DNA of 64,000 nt. Origin: Polytrichum commune. Lineage: Eukaryota; Streptophyta; Polytrichopsida; Polytrichales; Polytrichaceae. The notes beneath the pieces were generated by a model that saw only the letters and a list, made by a program, of their open reading frames with translations, had not been told where the DNA came from and did no database searches. Within the stretch, counting starts at the first letter, position 1; every line of letters begins with the position of its first letter. The translations under genes and the position numbers were made by a program. Location of the stretch: the NCBI GenBank assembly GCA_950295325.1, contig OX485809.1:14010001-14074000 (forward strand). The letters run 5' to 3'. Below, piece by piece: positions 10,930 to 21,899 of the stretch.

Positions 10930-13279
10930 TTAAAGGACATATGTTTTCCCGATACCACACCCAAAATATTTTTTAAATTTCATTTTAAGCATAATTAACC
11001 AATTAATTTACATAGGCTCTATTCTAAAGAAGTATAGATCTTGCTAAGGTGCTCGACTTGGCATTCTAAAAACCCCATTTGGTGCAATGGAGTAGAAGTT
11101 TTGAACAAGATTCTCCCAAAATAATACCAAGCCCGTGGGGCATTTAAGGGTTAACCATAGATGGTGTAAAGTTCCCATTACTGATCATTGAACACAAATC
11201 TTCTAACTCTAGAGGATAAGGTTAGCCTTTTGATGCCTTAATTCTCTTGTATATATTTTTGGGTGATAGTATCTCCTATGCATACCTTTAACTCCTTTTG
11301 CATATTCCAAGGGCACACATTCGTATATCCTCTAACTTAATTTGTAAACCTTTAATGTAGTACAAGACTTATCCTTAAGCACATCCTTGAAATGCTCAGG
11401 GAGTCATGTGCCCAAGCTTTACAAGATTATGTTCCCCTAAATCCTAATGTCATAGTTAAGTGTCCTTAGGACATGTTATTCCAAGCGTGAGTTATTTAAT
11501 TATAATTTACTTTTTCAATCTCATAAAGTCTCAAAAAAAGAATTCCACTTGTTAATCTCCAAAATCATTGGGTCACAAACTTCAAGTTTTCTCATAAGTG
11601 TTCAACATGATTGTAATTATATTCTTTAACCTAAATCGGATCTAAACCAAACCTAGTGGATGGGACATTCCCTTTGTCGAGGTGAAGTCTTGAATGTCAC
11701 TCAAGTACAACGTGGCGGAAGATTTCGCCTTCTCGGTTGCTTGTAGTGATTCTCTTACCATCCTAGAATTTTGTCTTTTCGATCGGTTCCTTTGTGATTC
11801 TCATTGATGGGGTCATAAACCTAAATTTACTTGAGCACTTGACATAAGTGGTTCACTTCACGCCTTGTCTTCATTCAATTGTGATCCTACCTTTGGGCAT
11901 TCATCTTTACTTGCTTGCATACCTCCCTTGTTATTCAATCAAGTGTTCAAGCCATCCATAAACCGTGTATCAAATCTAATTTGTAATTGTGTATGATGAG
12001 CAACTACAATTGTTTTTGATCCGGGCAAACTTGTACTTGAGGCCCCCGAGTCTTGAATCTTCTTGAATACCACATATCCAAGAAATCGAGTTGCCGATTA
12101 AGTAATTGTATTCCAATCCTCAAATTTAGAGCCCCAAGCAATCCTCGCACTCAAGCATCCATTCTAAATTTATTCTGAGTATTTTTGAACTTCCAAGTTT
12201 GACCGTTCTTCCGTTTGTAGTTCGATTGTACAAGTTCCAAGGATCTTTAAGCCTCCAATGAATATCTCTTGATTCAAGTATTCCGAGCCCTACAAAATTC
12301 TAAATACCAAACTTATGTATCTAAAGGAGTTGATTTTCCATTCATCTCAAAGAACTTTATGAATCTCTTATTTCTTTGGTTATTTCTTAAGTGTCCATGA
12401 GAAGGCTCACCCCTCAAGCCTTCAAGTCCTAAGTACATTAGATATGGTAGTTAGTGTCATATGGAGTTGTTTGGATGACACTTCTTATGAGTAAGTGAAC
12501 ACATAATGTTGTGCATGATGGATGAGTTCATTCATTGGCCAAAACTTTAGCTTCTCTTGTGATAATATATTGTCATGGGTGATTGAAATTTGGATGAAAA
12601 ATCTCTTGGTAAGTGACAGTAATTGCAACATTGTAAATATAGGGAACTCATATTCGAGCTTAAGTGCAACAAGTCTTAACTTAACCATGCACAAGACCTT
12701 TGGCACATGATGAACAAGTCTCAGTCTCCATTGTCCTCCGCAAGCCACCTTCAAACCCCATCAACTTCATTCCACTCTCAAATTTCAAGTATTGTCCCTA
12801 AACACTAAAATTCACAAGGAGGTGCCTCTAATCATCACTATATTCACAAGGAGGTGCCACTAATCACCACTACAAGAGCAAAGACGCTACAAGGTACAAG
12901 GGGAGAGAGCAAGAGAGTGGCAACCAAATGGGTGGAGAATGAAAGAGAAAGTGGCGACACCACTCACCCCACCCAACTAAACCCTAGGCGATGCGAGCCC
13001 TTGGATGGCAGGATGGGATCCATCCACGGCTTACAATAGACCACGTTGGCTATTCCCAACAATGGACCTCAGTGACGGGTCCTTGTTTTTAGGCAACTCC
13101 ACTCCACCTATGTGAAGCTAGTTGGCGCCACCTCTTACCCACTAAGAGTGGAGGTGGCACCTTTCAAGTCAAAAATCCAATTTTTTTAACATGTGTATAA
13201 ATCAATTCACTTCACCTCACCATAGCAAAGTGACTATTAGTAGCCGGGGGGGGGGGTTAAATAAGAAATAAAAATAGAA
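10930..13279. other. Gene-free interior of the retroelement
   Basis: No domain could be recognised on either strand. RNase H and integrase would be expected here in a complete Ty3/gypsy element, so the region is either heavily decayed or has been replaced. Confidence 0.5.
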
Positions 13280-13687
13280 TTGATACAACTCAAACAAATG
13301 AAGGACCAATTTGAGGCATTGACTTTCGGTTTTGAGCAACTCCGAACTGCTTGGGACAAAATAGAAAGACTCTCATGTCCTCAAGGATCAAACAAACGCC
13401 TAATCGAGCAAGTCCTTGAGGAATTACAAATTTTGAATCAACCACGGCTAACAACAACCATCAATGTGAAGATTCGAGACTTCCCCCCACAACAACACAA
13501 CATCCCAAGTGCACATGGACTTGATTCAAGAGGAAGAGATAGACTACAAAGCAACCCCACTCGCACGTACCACTATAGACCCGACACCTTAGCCATCGAA
13601 TTTCAATGGCAAGGTGTGGATAATTGCCCATTTGGACGAGAGTTTTGCCGATTTGGCTACACCCACAATCCCCCCCCCCCCCTGTGA
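13280..13687 (+). CDS. Orphan 135-codon ORF, retroelement-associated
   Basis: The frame is open for 135 codons. Its N-terminal half is helix- and coiled-coil-like (Gln, Glu, Lys and Leu rich, around MKDQFEALTFGFEQL), then a Pro/Gln stretch, then CPFGREFCRFGYTHNPP, which looks like a C...C...H cluster. The last codons run through a 13-nt C tract into the solo LTR that starts at 13683, so the natural C-terminus is lost. It sits inside the LTR element and may be a gag fragment of a second element. No family is recognised. Confidence 0.3.
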   Translation: MIQLKQMKDQFEALTFGFEQLRTAWDKIERLSCPQGSNKRLIEQVLEELQILNQPRLTTTINVKIRDFPPQQHNIPSAHGLDSRGRDRLQSNPTRTYHYRPDTLAIEFQWQGVDNCPFGREFCRFGYTHNPPPPL

Positions 13688-15185
13688 GCCCAAATTGATG
13701 CCCACATATGTTGTTAACACTTATAAAACATTACAAGTGGTGTTTTGTTGATTTATGATTATTCACAAAAATATAAAAAGAGTGAAGCTTGAAAAAAACT
13801 AAGTTTGAAGCATTAGGCTTGTGTGGAGTGAATTTAAGTAGTATGAGGACATACCTTGGTAAAGTATGGTAGGTAGAAAGCCAATGTTAGTTAAATGTTT
13901 GAATTAGGATCTTTGTTGATCATTTGAGGGAGGAGGCTTAGGAGATAAGATGAGAGCCTACAAAGTAGGAGGAGATTTCGAAGGCTTATCGTAAGCCTTG
14001 AGTGTGCTCACTCCCTCAAACTCACTATATAATCCCTCATTCTTCCCTCACTCATCCTTTCTTTCCTTCGTGCTCCTTGACACCCCACGTGTTATAAGTG
14101 TGGGTGTATGGAAGCAAGATAGGAGCATATGTGTGTGCATGATTTTGAAGTTAGGAGCCAAGGCTAGTTGGCTTTGAAGAGGCCTTGACCTCTTGTTAGC
14201 ATTAGTTTGGGTGTGAATGATTTTAAGATAATTTATGGCTTTAAGTTATAGTACTTGAGTTCATATTTCTTGGGTATATGTGTTTGCTAAGTGTCATCAT
14301 AACTATTCCACTCGGGCTAGGAGGAAATCGAAGGGTGGAATACTTTTGGTAACACGTTGCCGGAACACGAGTTGGTAAATGAGAGGATCCTTTGAGTAGT
14401 CTAGGTTGTAAGGGGCATAACTTCCGAGCAGAAGAAGATACTTCGTTGAAATTTAGAGGGTTAGTAAAAAATTTGTTTATATAAACATGGTCAAAATCTG
14501 AGGATGTTTGGAGTACTGGAGCAGCAGTTATGACATTCTGAACTTTGCCTACATTTTCAAGCTGAAATGGGCATAACTCCTGGACAAAGGCTTGGAAACG
14601 CATGAAATTTTGAGGGATGCTTTGTTCTTAGGTTTTCTAGTTGTGGTACAAATTTCAAGTCATTCTGAATAGATGAGAAGGAGATATATCATTCTGAAGT
14701 GTTTTCAAGAGTTGTAGACTAAAAAGGCCATAACGTTTTGGCAGAAAATGAAAATAGTTTGAAATTTCAGGGGGTCATAAACAATTAGTTTTTGTGATTG
14801 CTCCCAAAATTTGAAGTTCTTTGGAGCACGTGGGAGGAAATTATGACATTCTGAAATCTGGGTAGACTGACACACTAAAATGGTCATAACTGTCGGACAA
14901 AAAATAGGATAGGTTCACAAATTGGTGAGATGTTTTTTGCTTTGTCTCCCTAGTTACAGATAAAATTTCAGGACATTCCGAGAAGTAATGAGAAAGTTAC
15001 ACTATTCTGAAATTTGTTCTGGATGTAGCCTTGGGGGTTAAATCATAAGTCATTAACGTTGTGTATATTCCAAAGGCATATTGGAATGATACATTGAGTT
15101 ACTAAGGAAGGAGTTTGCTAAATATCATCAATACTATTCCACTCGGGCTAGGACGAAATCGAAGGGTGGAGTACTTTTGGTGACA
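13683..15185 (+). mobile_element. Second nested solo LTR (1.5 kb) with internal repeats
   Basis: The block starts TGTGAGCCC and ends GGTGACA. TCCCCC-type sequence lies on both sides, compatible with a target duplication. It contains a TATA box (CACTATATAATCCCTC near 14020). A 70-bp segment containing CACTCGGGCTAGGA is present twice in direct orientation (about 14282 and 15113). A tandem array lies between the two. No coding domain is present. Confidence 0.5.
14408..15040. repeat. Degenerate tandem array, ~157-bp period, four units
   Basis: The core GGNCATAACTNNNGGACAAA recurs at about 14413, 14571, 14729 and 14882, each followed by a TTGAAATTT-like and an ATTCTGAA-like block. Such arrays are common inside long plant LTRs. 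The units are diverged, so the array is old. Confidence 0.75.
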
Positions 15186-15575
15186 TCCCCCTTCCCTCAT
15201 TTCGTCGATATTCGTTGCATAAGTTGGTTAAGGAATTGGACATCGTGGATGAGAGATCGGCGAAGCCAACCAAAGGGAGCGGCAAATCGAGAGAATTGGA
15301 GGAGCCCGAAGAAGACCCCCAACCGAAAATTGACAGAAAAACATGGGAACATTTGGGGGCTAACCCTAACACACTATAATGTATTGATTGATGGAGTAGT
15401 TATAGGGGTTGTCCATGAACAACCAATTAAAGAACTAGAAAACCTTAAGATACCCAAAAGAAAAATCAAAATACTTATGAAACAATTACACCAAATTGCC
15501 ATTAAATACCTAACATATTTGATATTAAACAAAAGAAAACTAGACAACAAACAATTCCATGTCGATCCCCCCTAG
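15177..15575 (+). other. Open frame of 132 codons, unassigned
   Basis: The frame begins inside the end of the solo LTR and continues into the element interior. It is basic (many Lys, Arg, Asn) and shows no motif I recognise. Most likely it is chance, or a fragment of retroelement coding sequence. Confidence 0.15.
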
Positions 15576-15966
15576 AGGCTAGGAACTAAACCGTTGAGTG
15601 AACTAAAGGAGCCCACCTCCTGAGAGGGAGGAAGTACCCCTACAGTGACGTTTGGTCAAACATGATCACAGTAGAGAGGAACAGGCTCCCATTCACGTTA
15701 GGGTAAAAGAAACCTAGACGTTGCTTTTATTTTATTTTATTGATTGATGGAGTCAGTAGTTGTGTTGTCCCATGTACACCACAAAGCCCTTTCAAAATAT
15801 CACCGGCATGTACACGCACATGACGGCAATTCAAAAAGAATGATTTGAATGCATCAAGCACTCGCAATGGCCATCCATCACCTCCGTGAAGGAAAGGACC
15901 TTCTCCGACGAAAAGACAAGAACAAGACTTGAAAAATTGTTCCTCTATGATTCCGTCACAAAATAT

Positions 15967-16382
15967 TGTTCAAAGGAAACTTTGGTATTGGTAACTATAG
16001 ATTCAATAGAAAGTGTGTGTATTAAGTTAACATAGTCATTTTTGGTGTCAGATTTGTTGAGTTGTTTTCTTAGCAATAAGGGAACATGGTGATAGGTGGA
16101 GAAGATCACTTTTGCTCGAGATAAGGTCTAATTGACTATTTAGTCTAAGGTGACATTGATAATTGTGTCAAAAGTTAAAAGTTTGGCAGGAGTGTAGTTA
16201 TTCTCAACCTATCTCTCTACACCATGAGATGTCGAGTGCTATCCAACACAACAAAGATAGTTCTTACAAACAATACCTCCTTAACAATAAGATTTTTATG
16301 TAAAATTACTTACCGAGTGCTCACCACCGTGTGTATCAATATGGGTCGCAACTCATCCAACCCATGAACCGAGGCGTTAACA
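15967..16382 (+). repeat. Right LTR of the 7.0-16.4 kb element
   Basis: It matches 7012-7422 in order and orientation and ends GGCGTTAACA like the left copy. The following sequence lacks the primer-binding-site-like motif, as expected for a 3' LTR. No convincing polypurine tract is visible directly upstream. Confidence 0.6.
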
Positions 16383-17930
16383 CAATGTTACTTTTAAAAG
16401 GCGAGATAATGGGTTGACGAGGAGGACAAGGAAGAGAATTTGCTTGCTGATCAATGTCCAAGGACCTCAAACCCAGAACACCATGTTGTGCTCTTGAAGT
16501 GGATATTTAGGGGTCCATACTTTTACGGGTCATACCAACTCATTTTGGGGTCAAAATAAGATTTCAACCCCTAAAGGCTGAGAAGGACATGCAATCACAT
16601 GTGCCTGACAATACTAGCGTACACGTTTATGTTATAATCTCACCATTGAGACATGTGAACAATCTTAACTTTACAAAAAATGCCATTTGTGGCTAGATCT
16701 ACCATTTGAGGTACATAATTACTCGATATGGATTGAGATGGAATCTATAAAGCAATTTGGGGTAGAATTTGCTTTGGTCTTTAGGGGTTAAGGGGTCAAA
16801 CTAGTGCACTTGGGTGTCATACAACTCTTCAAGAATACTACCAACTTAAACTTTGGATTACCAATCATGTTGAGGCCATGGTCCCAATCATGTACCACCT
16901 TGATTTCGTATTTGTCAAAAAAAAGGCTATTTTTCAATGTTAAGTCTAAACAAGTAATTGATAAATAATGAAATGTAACAAGAACAAATGTTTTTGTTTT
17001 ATCAAATCATATGTGCATATTCTATCAAGAAATCCTACCATATAGTTCAACATGTTGTAATTCCATATTGGACCTTAGTCCAATTGTACTTAAATATTGC
17101 TTGACACTTATTGATACACGGTGCCACATATTTCAATTTGAGAAGGCATATTTTTCTTTGCATGTTGTCACTTGATTATTATAGTTTCAAAAAAGGTTTG
17201 TAACTTCTTTAGTAAATGTTCTTAGAGTGGGAACTTGGATCAACATCATTTGACTTCTTTTCCTAGCTCTCATTCTCTCCATCGAGTCTCCTACAATAAG
17301 TAGCATGGCTCCCATGCATTGCCCGGGGAGGGGGGGGGGGCACCCTGGCATATTATATATAAAATTGACATATTGGTATTATGTTGGTTTCATTTTTCAA
17401 CCACCCCTACATATAGAAAATGGTCAATTTCACACAAGTGAGATAAAAGCATGTTATCATATGCTTACCATACAATATTACCATACAATATTAACCCTAA
17501 AATTTAATTAATGGAATTAACTCCAATTAAATCCAGTAATTAAAATAATTGATTAATTAATTCCATTAAGTATATTTTATAAATAAGTGCGTATGAATAT
17601 TCTTGAAAGTAGCCAGAATTATCTAAAATATTATAAAATATACATACCACATCAGCACACTAAATTTAAGTGTCATTTTAGAATGACGAAGACAATTTCA
17701 AATGGTAAGTCATAAAAATTATAACCTCAATGTTGATGAGGATTTTCTAATTTTTTGACTTCCAAAGGTTATTACATTCTTGGTTGATGGTTTCACTTCC
17801 GGAATGAAATCCCATTTAATGCCTTATTTACTAGGGGGAAGTGCACATATATATTGGATTTGAGACCTTGAAGGTGAAGTGCACTCAATATGGGATTTGT
17901 AGTGAAGCGGCCTTCAAGAATGGAAGAGCA
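16383..17930. other. AT-rich intergenic DNA
   Basis: No gene is seen. It holds a G tract (17331-17340) and a short AT-rich inverted repeat around 17505-17570 (TAATGGAATTA and TAATTCCATTA). Confidence 0.6.
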
Positions 17931-17944
17931 ATGTTTTTTTCGTT

Positions 17945-18040
17945 TTCGGGCGGGGCGGGCAGCTATTTTCGGGCGGGTTTGGAAAAAATCCGGGCGGGGG
18001 CAGAAATTTCGTGGGAGGGCTGCCCCCGCCCGAATATGGA
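17945..18040. other. G-rich island able to form a hairpin or quadruplex
   Basis: A run of GGGCGGG-type clusters on the plus strand is followed by a C-rich complement (CTGCCCCCGCCCGAATA). The first part therefore fits a G-quadruplex pattern and the whole can fold into a hairpin. It lies 0.7 kb upstream of the BED gene start in otherwise AT-rich DNA. Confidence 0.6.
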
Positions 18041-18756
18041 ATCCCTATTAGTTCGTGGGGGGGTATTTAGCGTCCTCCGTCCAATATTGTTGGCTATCTA
18101 CAATAGGACATGAAAGTTGAACAGTGCACCAGCCAATCTTGTGCGAATATATAATAAATATACAACCCACATCCTTCGATACTGGTATCTAATAGCTGGA
18201 TGCTTGTCCAACATTCCTACCTGAATAGAATTGAGCACTTTATGAACCGATGTTGGGTATATGGGTATATGGGTCAGTCAGGGTATCTACTCTATATTTG
18301 GCCCACATCCTTGAGGACCGGCATTGATACCCGAGTGGAACCCAGTCCCCCTGTCCGGATATGGTCAGCGCAGCCTGAAGGAAGGAAGATTCCCGACCTC
18401 CGGTCGGAGAATTTCCCAGTCAGTTACCACCCCACGACCGGTCGGCGCCGGCTGTTCGCCTCCTTTCTTGTCAGTGACCAGACAGGGCGCACACACCGTC
18501 GGATACGGGACAATGAGCGGCCCGGATCGTGGAAGACAGGGGAGGGGGAGAAGGGGGACGGGAACCCGAGGGAGGGGGGCAGGGGCTCGTGTGTTCCCAA
18601 CTTCCCAGCGCTAGGGTTTGGGGCTCGCAGAGCAAAGGCAGTGCTGGGGTTGCGTCGGGAACGACGAGAATTTGGAGTGTTTTTTGGGCCCTTTTCGGGA
18701 GCGTTGAACTTGTGGAAGTGTTATAAGACAAGCAACCCATCACCAGCCCCTTGGCT

Positions 18757-19730
18757 ATGGTGAAGGTGAAGGGCGTGGAGTGGGGGCACGTCCTGGTGGT
18801 GAAGGAGCCCGAGCGCCATGGCATGGCCACGCTCGTCAAGTGTGCGCACTGCGGGAAGGAGTTCCAGGGCAACGCTATGCGCATCAGGGCTCACTTACTT
18901 GGAAACAAACGATCCGCAGGAGTGTCCGGATGCCCTTCCTGTCCCGAAGAGGCCAGGGAGGAGCTCCGTCTCATCGACTTGGCTAAGTCCCAGGTCAAGC
19001 GGAAGCGCCAGGACCGCACTCCTAGAGCCCCGAGGGCTACTTCCAGCGCGAGTGATCATAGTTTAGAAAGTGGGCAGCAGATTGACATCATGGCTGCCCT
19101 CCAGAAAGGGGAGAAATCCGCTGTGGAGCATGCCTTCCGAAGTATGGTGTTCCAGGCCGGTGGATTGCCTGTCAATTTCGTCAATTTGTCGCCGGTAAAA
19201 TCAGCGGTCAGACTCTCTCTCTCTCTCTCTGTCTCTCTCTGTCTGATTCCCCCCTCAATCTTCCTTGAATTGGTGGATTATCTTGTGTCAGAACTCGTGG
19301 AGCCAATCGTGGTTGGGATTGAGAACCGTCATCTTGTGCAATCCATTGAGAGACCAGAAGTTTTATGATAGTTACCTGCTCAGAAATTTTTAAAATTATA
19401 AACCTTGATTGCAGTCATGGAGCTGGTGCTCGAAAACTACTTTTAGACAACCTTAATCACCCCGCGGGATTTGGACGGGCATACTCAATTTGGCTCCTTC
19501 GTGAATTGGTGGATTATCTTCTGTAAGCATTCGTGGAGCCAATCGTGTTTGGGAATAAGAACCGTCAATTTGTGCTGTTCTTTGCCCAACCAGGGTTTCT
19601 TGATAGTTAACTGCTCAGAATAAAGAGTAAAAGCCTTGATCGCGGTCATGGAGCTGGTGCTTCGATGAAAATTTCTTTCAGACAACCTTAATTGTCCTAA
19701 GGGGGATTTGGACGGGCATACTCGGATCAA

Positions 19731-19767
<37 letters not shown>

Positions 19768-21895
19768 CGCACAAGAAAGTACGGCTTCTCTTCTTGGCAG
19801 GCTCCTCCCTCAATCCTCCGTGAATTGGTGAATTATCTTGTGTCAGAACTTGTGGAGGCAATCCTTGTTGGGAATGAGAACCGTTATCTTGTGCAATCCT
19901 TCGCGCAACCAGGGTTTCTTGATAGTTACCTGCTCAGTTTTAAAATTTTAAAAACCTTGATCGCGGTCATGGAGCTGGTGCTTCGATGAAAACAATTTCC
20001 AGACGACCTTCATTGTCCTCTGGGGATTTAGACGGGCATACTTTGGAACAATGATTTTATTCAGATGGCCTTTTTTTCTTGTCTTCAAATGCCCTTGCAG
20101 CCGCGAAGAATAATGTTTAGAGAGGTGATAGAGTTGGTTCATGGACGAAAGTTATTGCCGGACACCTCAATTGTGCTCTTGAGGATTTGGACGGGTATAG
20201 TCGGAATTATTATTGGAATTGTTCGTAGCGAATGGGCATTTTTGGTCTTTAATTGTGCTTGCAGACCCGAGAGTAATAACTTAGAGAGGCAATAGAGCTG
20301 ATGCCTGGACGAAACCCATGACCTTTGACCTTATTGTCTTGGAACAACGATTTTAATTCTGTGTATCAGATGGATTTTTTTTTGGGGGGGGGGGGGGGGT
20401 GAGGTCTCAAATTGTGCTGGCAGACACAAATATTATGTTTAGAGTTGATAGGGTTGGTCCCTTGGGGTAACTTATTGCCAGACTCCTCAATTTGTGCTTT
20501 GGGGGGATTTGGATGGGTATAGTGTGAACCACTATTGGAAGTGTCCGCATCAAATGAACATTTCAGTCTTCAATTATGCTTGCAGACCCAATAATTATGT
20601 TTAGGGAGGTGATAGAGCTGGTGCCTGACGAAAATTATAACCCTAGACCTTATTCGTCTTGTGGGTACTTGGAGCGGCCATTTTCGAAGCCACTACTTAA
20701 GTTTGTGCATTAAAGATCGAAGTTGTCTCTTTTGCGTTCACAGACACAAAATATTATGGTTTGAGTCCTTGATTATCTTCCACATCCTTGTGGATGATGT
20801 GTAGCGCTCTTGGCAGGAGGTTTTACTTCTTCTGACATAGTTTAGTCTTGATGATATGCAGGCGCCAATTTTAGCTGAAGCCACAGACCTTGAATCCTTC
20901 TTTGATGGATTTGGATTACGACCAGAAACAATCTCCATCATTAAGGAGATGGGCTTCACTGGAAAGACATTTATGTCGAATGTTGATGAGATCCTTACAC
21001 TTCTCGATTCAATTAAACAGCACTGTCATCTAACTCTTGGAGAAGAGTGGGGGATCAAGGGTGCAGCAAAGAAGTGGCAAAAAGGTATTCACCTAAGTGT
21101 TCTTTGAAAAGCAAGTTTAACTCCAGCAGTGTATATGTTCAGCACATGAATAAACTCTCCATACTGTCTTATGAATGCAACGCATTTGTAGAAGAAAGAT
21201 CGAGGAAATACACAGCAAATAACTTGTTTGGAGTGGTAAATTATACGGATGATTAATAGCTCTTGTGCCCCACAGATCATGCGATGGTATTCACTCAACC
21301 AGAACTTGAGAAGTGGCCTGAGACTGATCACGAGACCCCAAATGGTTGCAAGGAGGTGATGTGTATTCGTAAGCACCTCTACTCCCTCCTCTCCTGTAGT
21401 GAACTTGATTTCTTTGTTGCACTTTTCTCTCAGCACCAAGTTGGTTTTGCCGCATAAAGAATATCTGAGTTAGTCTCGGAACATATCTTTATACATGCTT
21501 TGCCTCTGACTTGACCTTTTTGGTTCGCATGTAGCTTCAAGCTAGTTCCAACGGACAAACATGCAGAGGCGATCAAGTGATAGGAACTATGTATGGCTGA
21601 ATGTTGGATGCGATGATACAAATCTCGGCTAAAGTCACGGCTGATATTTTCTCAATGTAAGATATACCAATACAGCTGGGCTTTTCAAAGTTCACTGAGG
21701 TTGCAGTGTAAGATATATGAGGAGAGTCAACGTGGCAGGAGATTTGTGGAGCTCATGCTAGCAAAGTGGCATAAATAGCTAACATCTTTGTAAACTGTGG
21801 GTGAACAGAAGCCGAGTAGGGCTGCTGGAGAGTATACGACATTTAGGAGAGCTGGAGTGGAAGATGAGAATCTGAATGATGATGTTTTTTGGTGA
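18757..21895 (+). CDS. BED zinc-finger protein with LEAFY-type SAM domain (novel architecture)
   Basis: Proposed exons are 18757-19194, 20862-21084, 21276-21355 and, less surely, 21809-21895. All have GT/AG borders and the phases agree, giving about 275 residues. Exon 1 encodes a BED finger: W9, C29-x2-C32, H46 and C59, with RIRAHLLG between. It is followed by a basic patch and a stretch (FQAGGLPVNFVNLSP) like the segment before the catalytic core of hAT transposases. Exon 2 encodes DLESFFDGFGLRPETISIIK, EMGFTGKTF and LGEEWGIKGAAKK, which match the N-terminal SAM oligomerisation domain of LEAFY/FLORICAULA (family pattern: LE-x2-F, GFT, GE-x-x-GIK-x-A). Exon 3 and the last exon are acidic and unassigned. 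No LEAFY DNA-binding domain is seen downstream. Inferred role: a nuclear DNA-binding, self-associating protein, perhaps transposon-derived. The ATG at 18757 is preferred over an upstream TTG. Alternatively, exon 2 could start a separate gene at the ATG at 20856. Confidence 0.6.
19209..20700. repeat. Intron-1 repeat array of the BED/LFY-SAM gene
   Basis: Three direct copies of a ~235-bp unit occupy about 19251-19485, 19493-19718 and 19801-20043. Each runs from GAATTGGTG-ATTATCTT to GGANTTNGACGGGCATACT. Shorter partial units carrying the GACGGGTATA or GATAGAGCTGGTG part follow at about 20100-20200, 20270-20330, 20440-20520 and 20580-20690. CT microsatellites precede copies 1 and 3 (19211-19243 and 19734-19764). 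Copies 1 and 3 are open in one frame with the related peptide ELV-YLVSELVE, while copy 2 has stops. The array may come from a duplicated, now dead exon. Confidence 0.75.
20384..20399. repeat. Poly(G) tract inside intron 1
   Basis: Sixteen consecutive G follow a T run. The tract is one of several long G or C runs in the window. Confidence 0.9.
20862..21084 (+). other. Exon coding the LEAFY-like SAM domain
   Basis: The exon lies between TGATATGCAG and the donor AAAG|GTATTC. It starts in phase 0 and ends after one base of a codon. It holds nearly the whole LFY-type SAM domain (about 70 residues), including the Gly-Phe-Thr and Gly-Ile-Lys positions conserved across LEAFY proteins. Confidence 0.75.
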
Positions 21896-21899
21896 GGTC

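Larger units (their letters stand above)
7012..16382 (+). mobile_element. Decayed Ty3/gypsy-like LTR retrotransposon with nested insertions
   Basis: Two directly repeated ~410-bp segments (7012-7422 and 15967-16382) share long blocks such as GAGTTGTTT-CTTAGCAATAAGG, GGTGATAGGTGGAGAAG and ATACCTCCTTAA. Just inside the left one lies a primer-binding-site-like TTTTGGCGACTGTG, then a gag-like frame (7589-8540, continuing after an insertion) and a reverse transcriptase remnant (10260-10925), all on the plus strand in the gag-pol order of LTR elements. Two solo LTRs are nested inside. Numerous stops and frameshifts mean it is not autonomous. ACAA occurs at both outer edges, but a clean 5-bp target duplication is not certain. 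No protease, RNase H or integrase was recognised. Confidence 0.65.

Noticed and set aside
18200-18763. 187-codon plus-strand ORF overlapping the BED exon start
   Set aside because: It runs through GC-rich leader in another frame, has no motif, and conflicts with the well-supported BED frame.
21707-21765. Additional exon (CKIYEESQRGRRFVELMLAK) of the BED/LFY-SAM gene
   Set aside because: Splicing it to 21809 would need a 43-bp intron, too short for plants. It stays possible only with another downstream exon.
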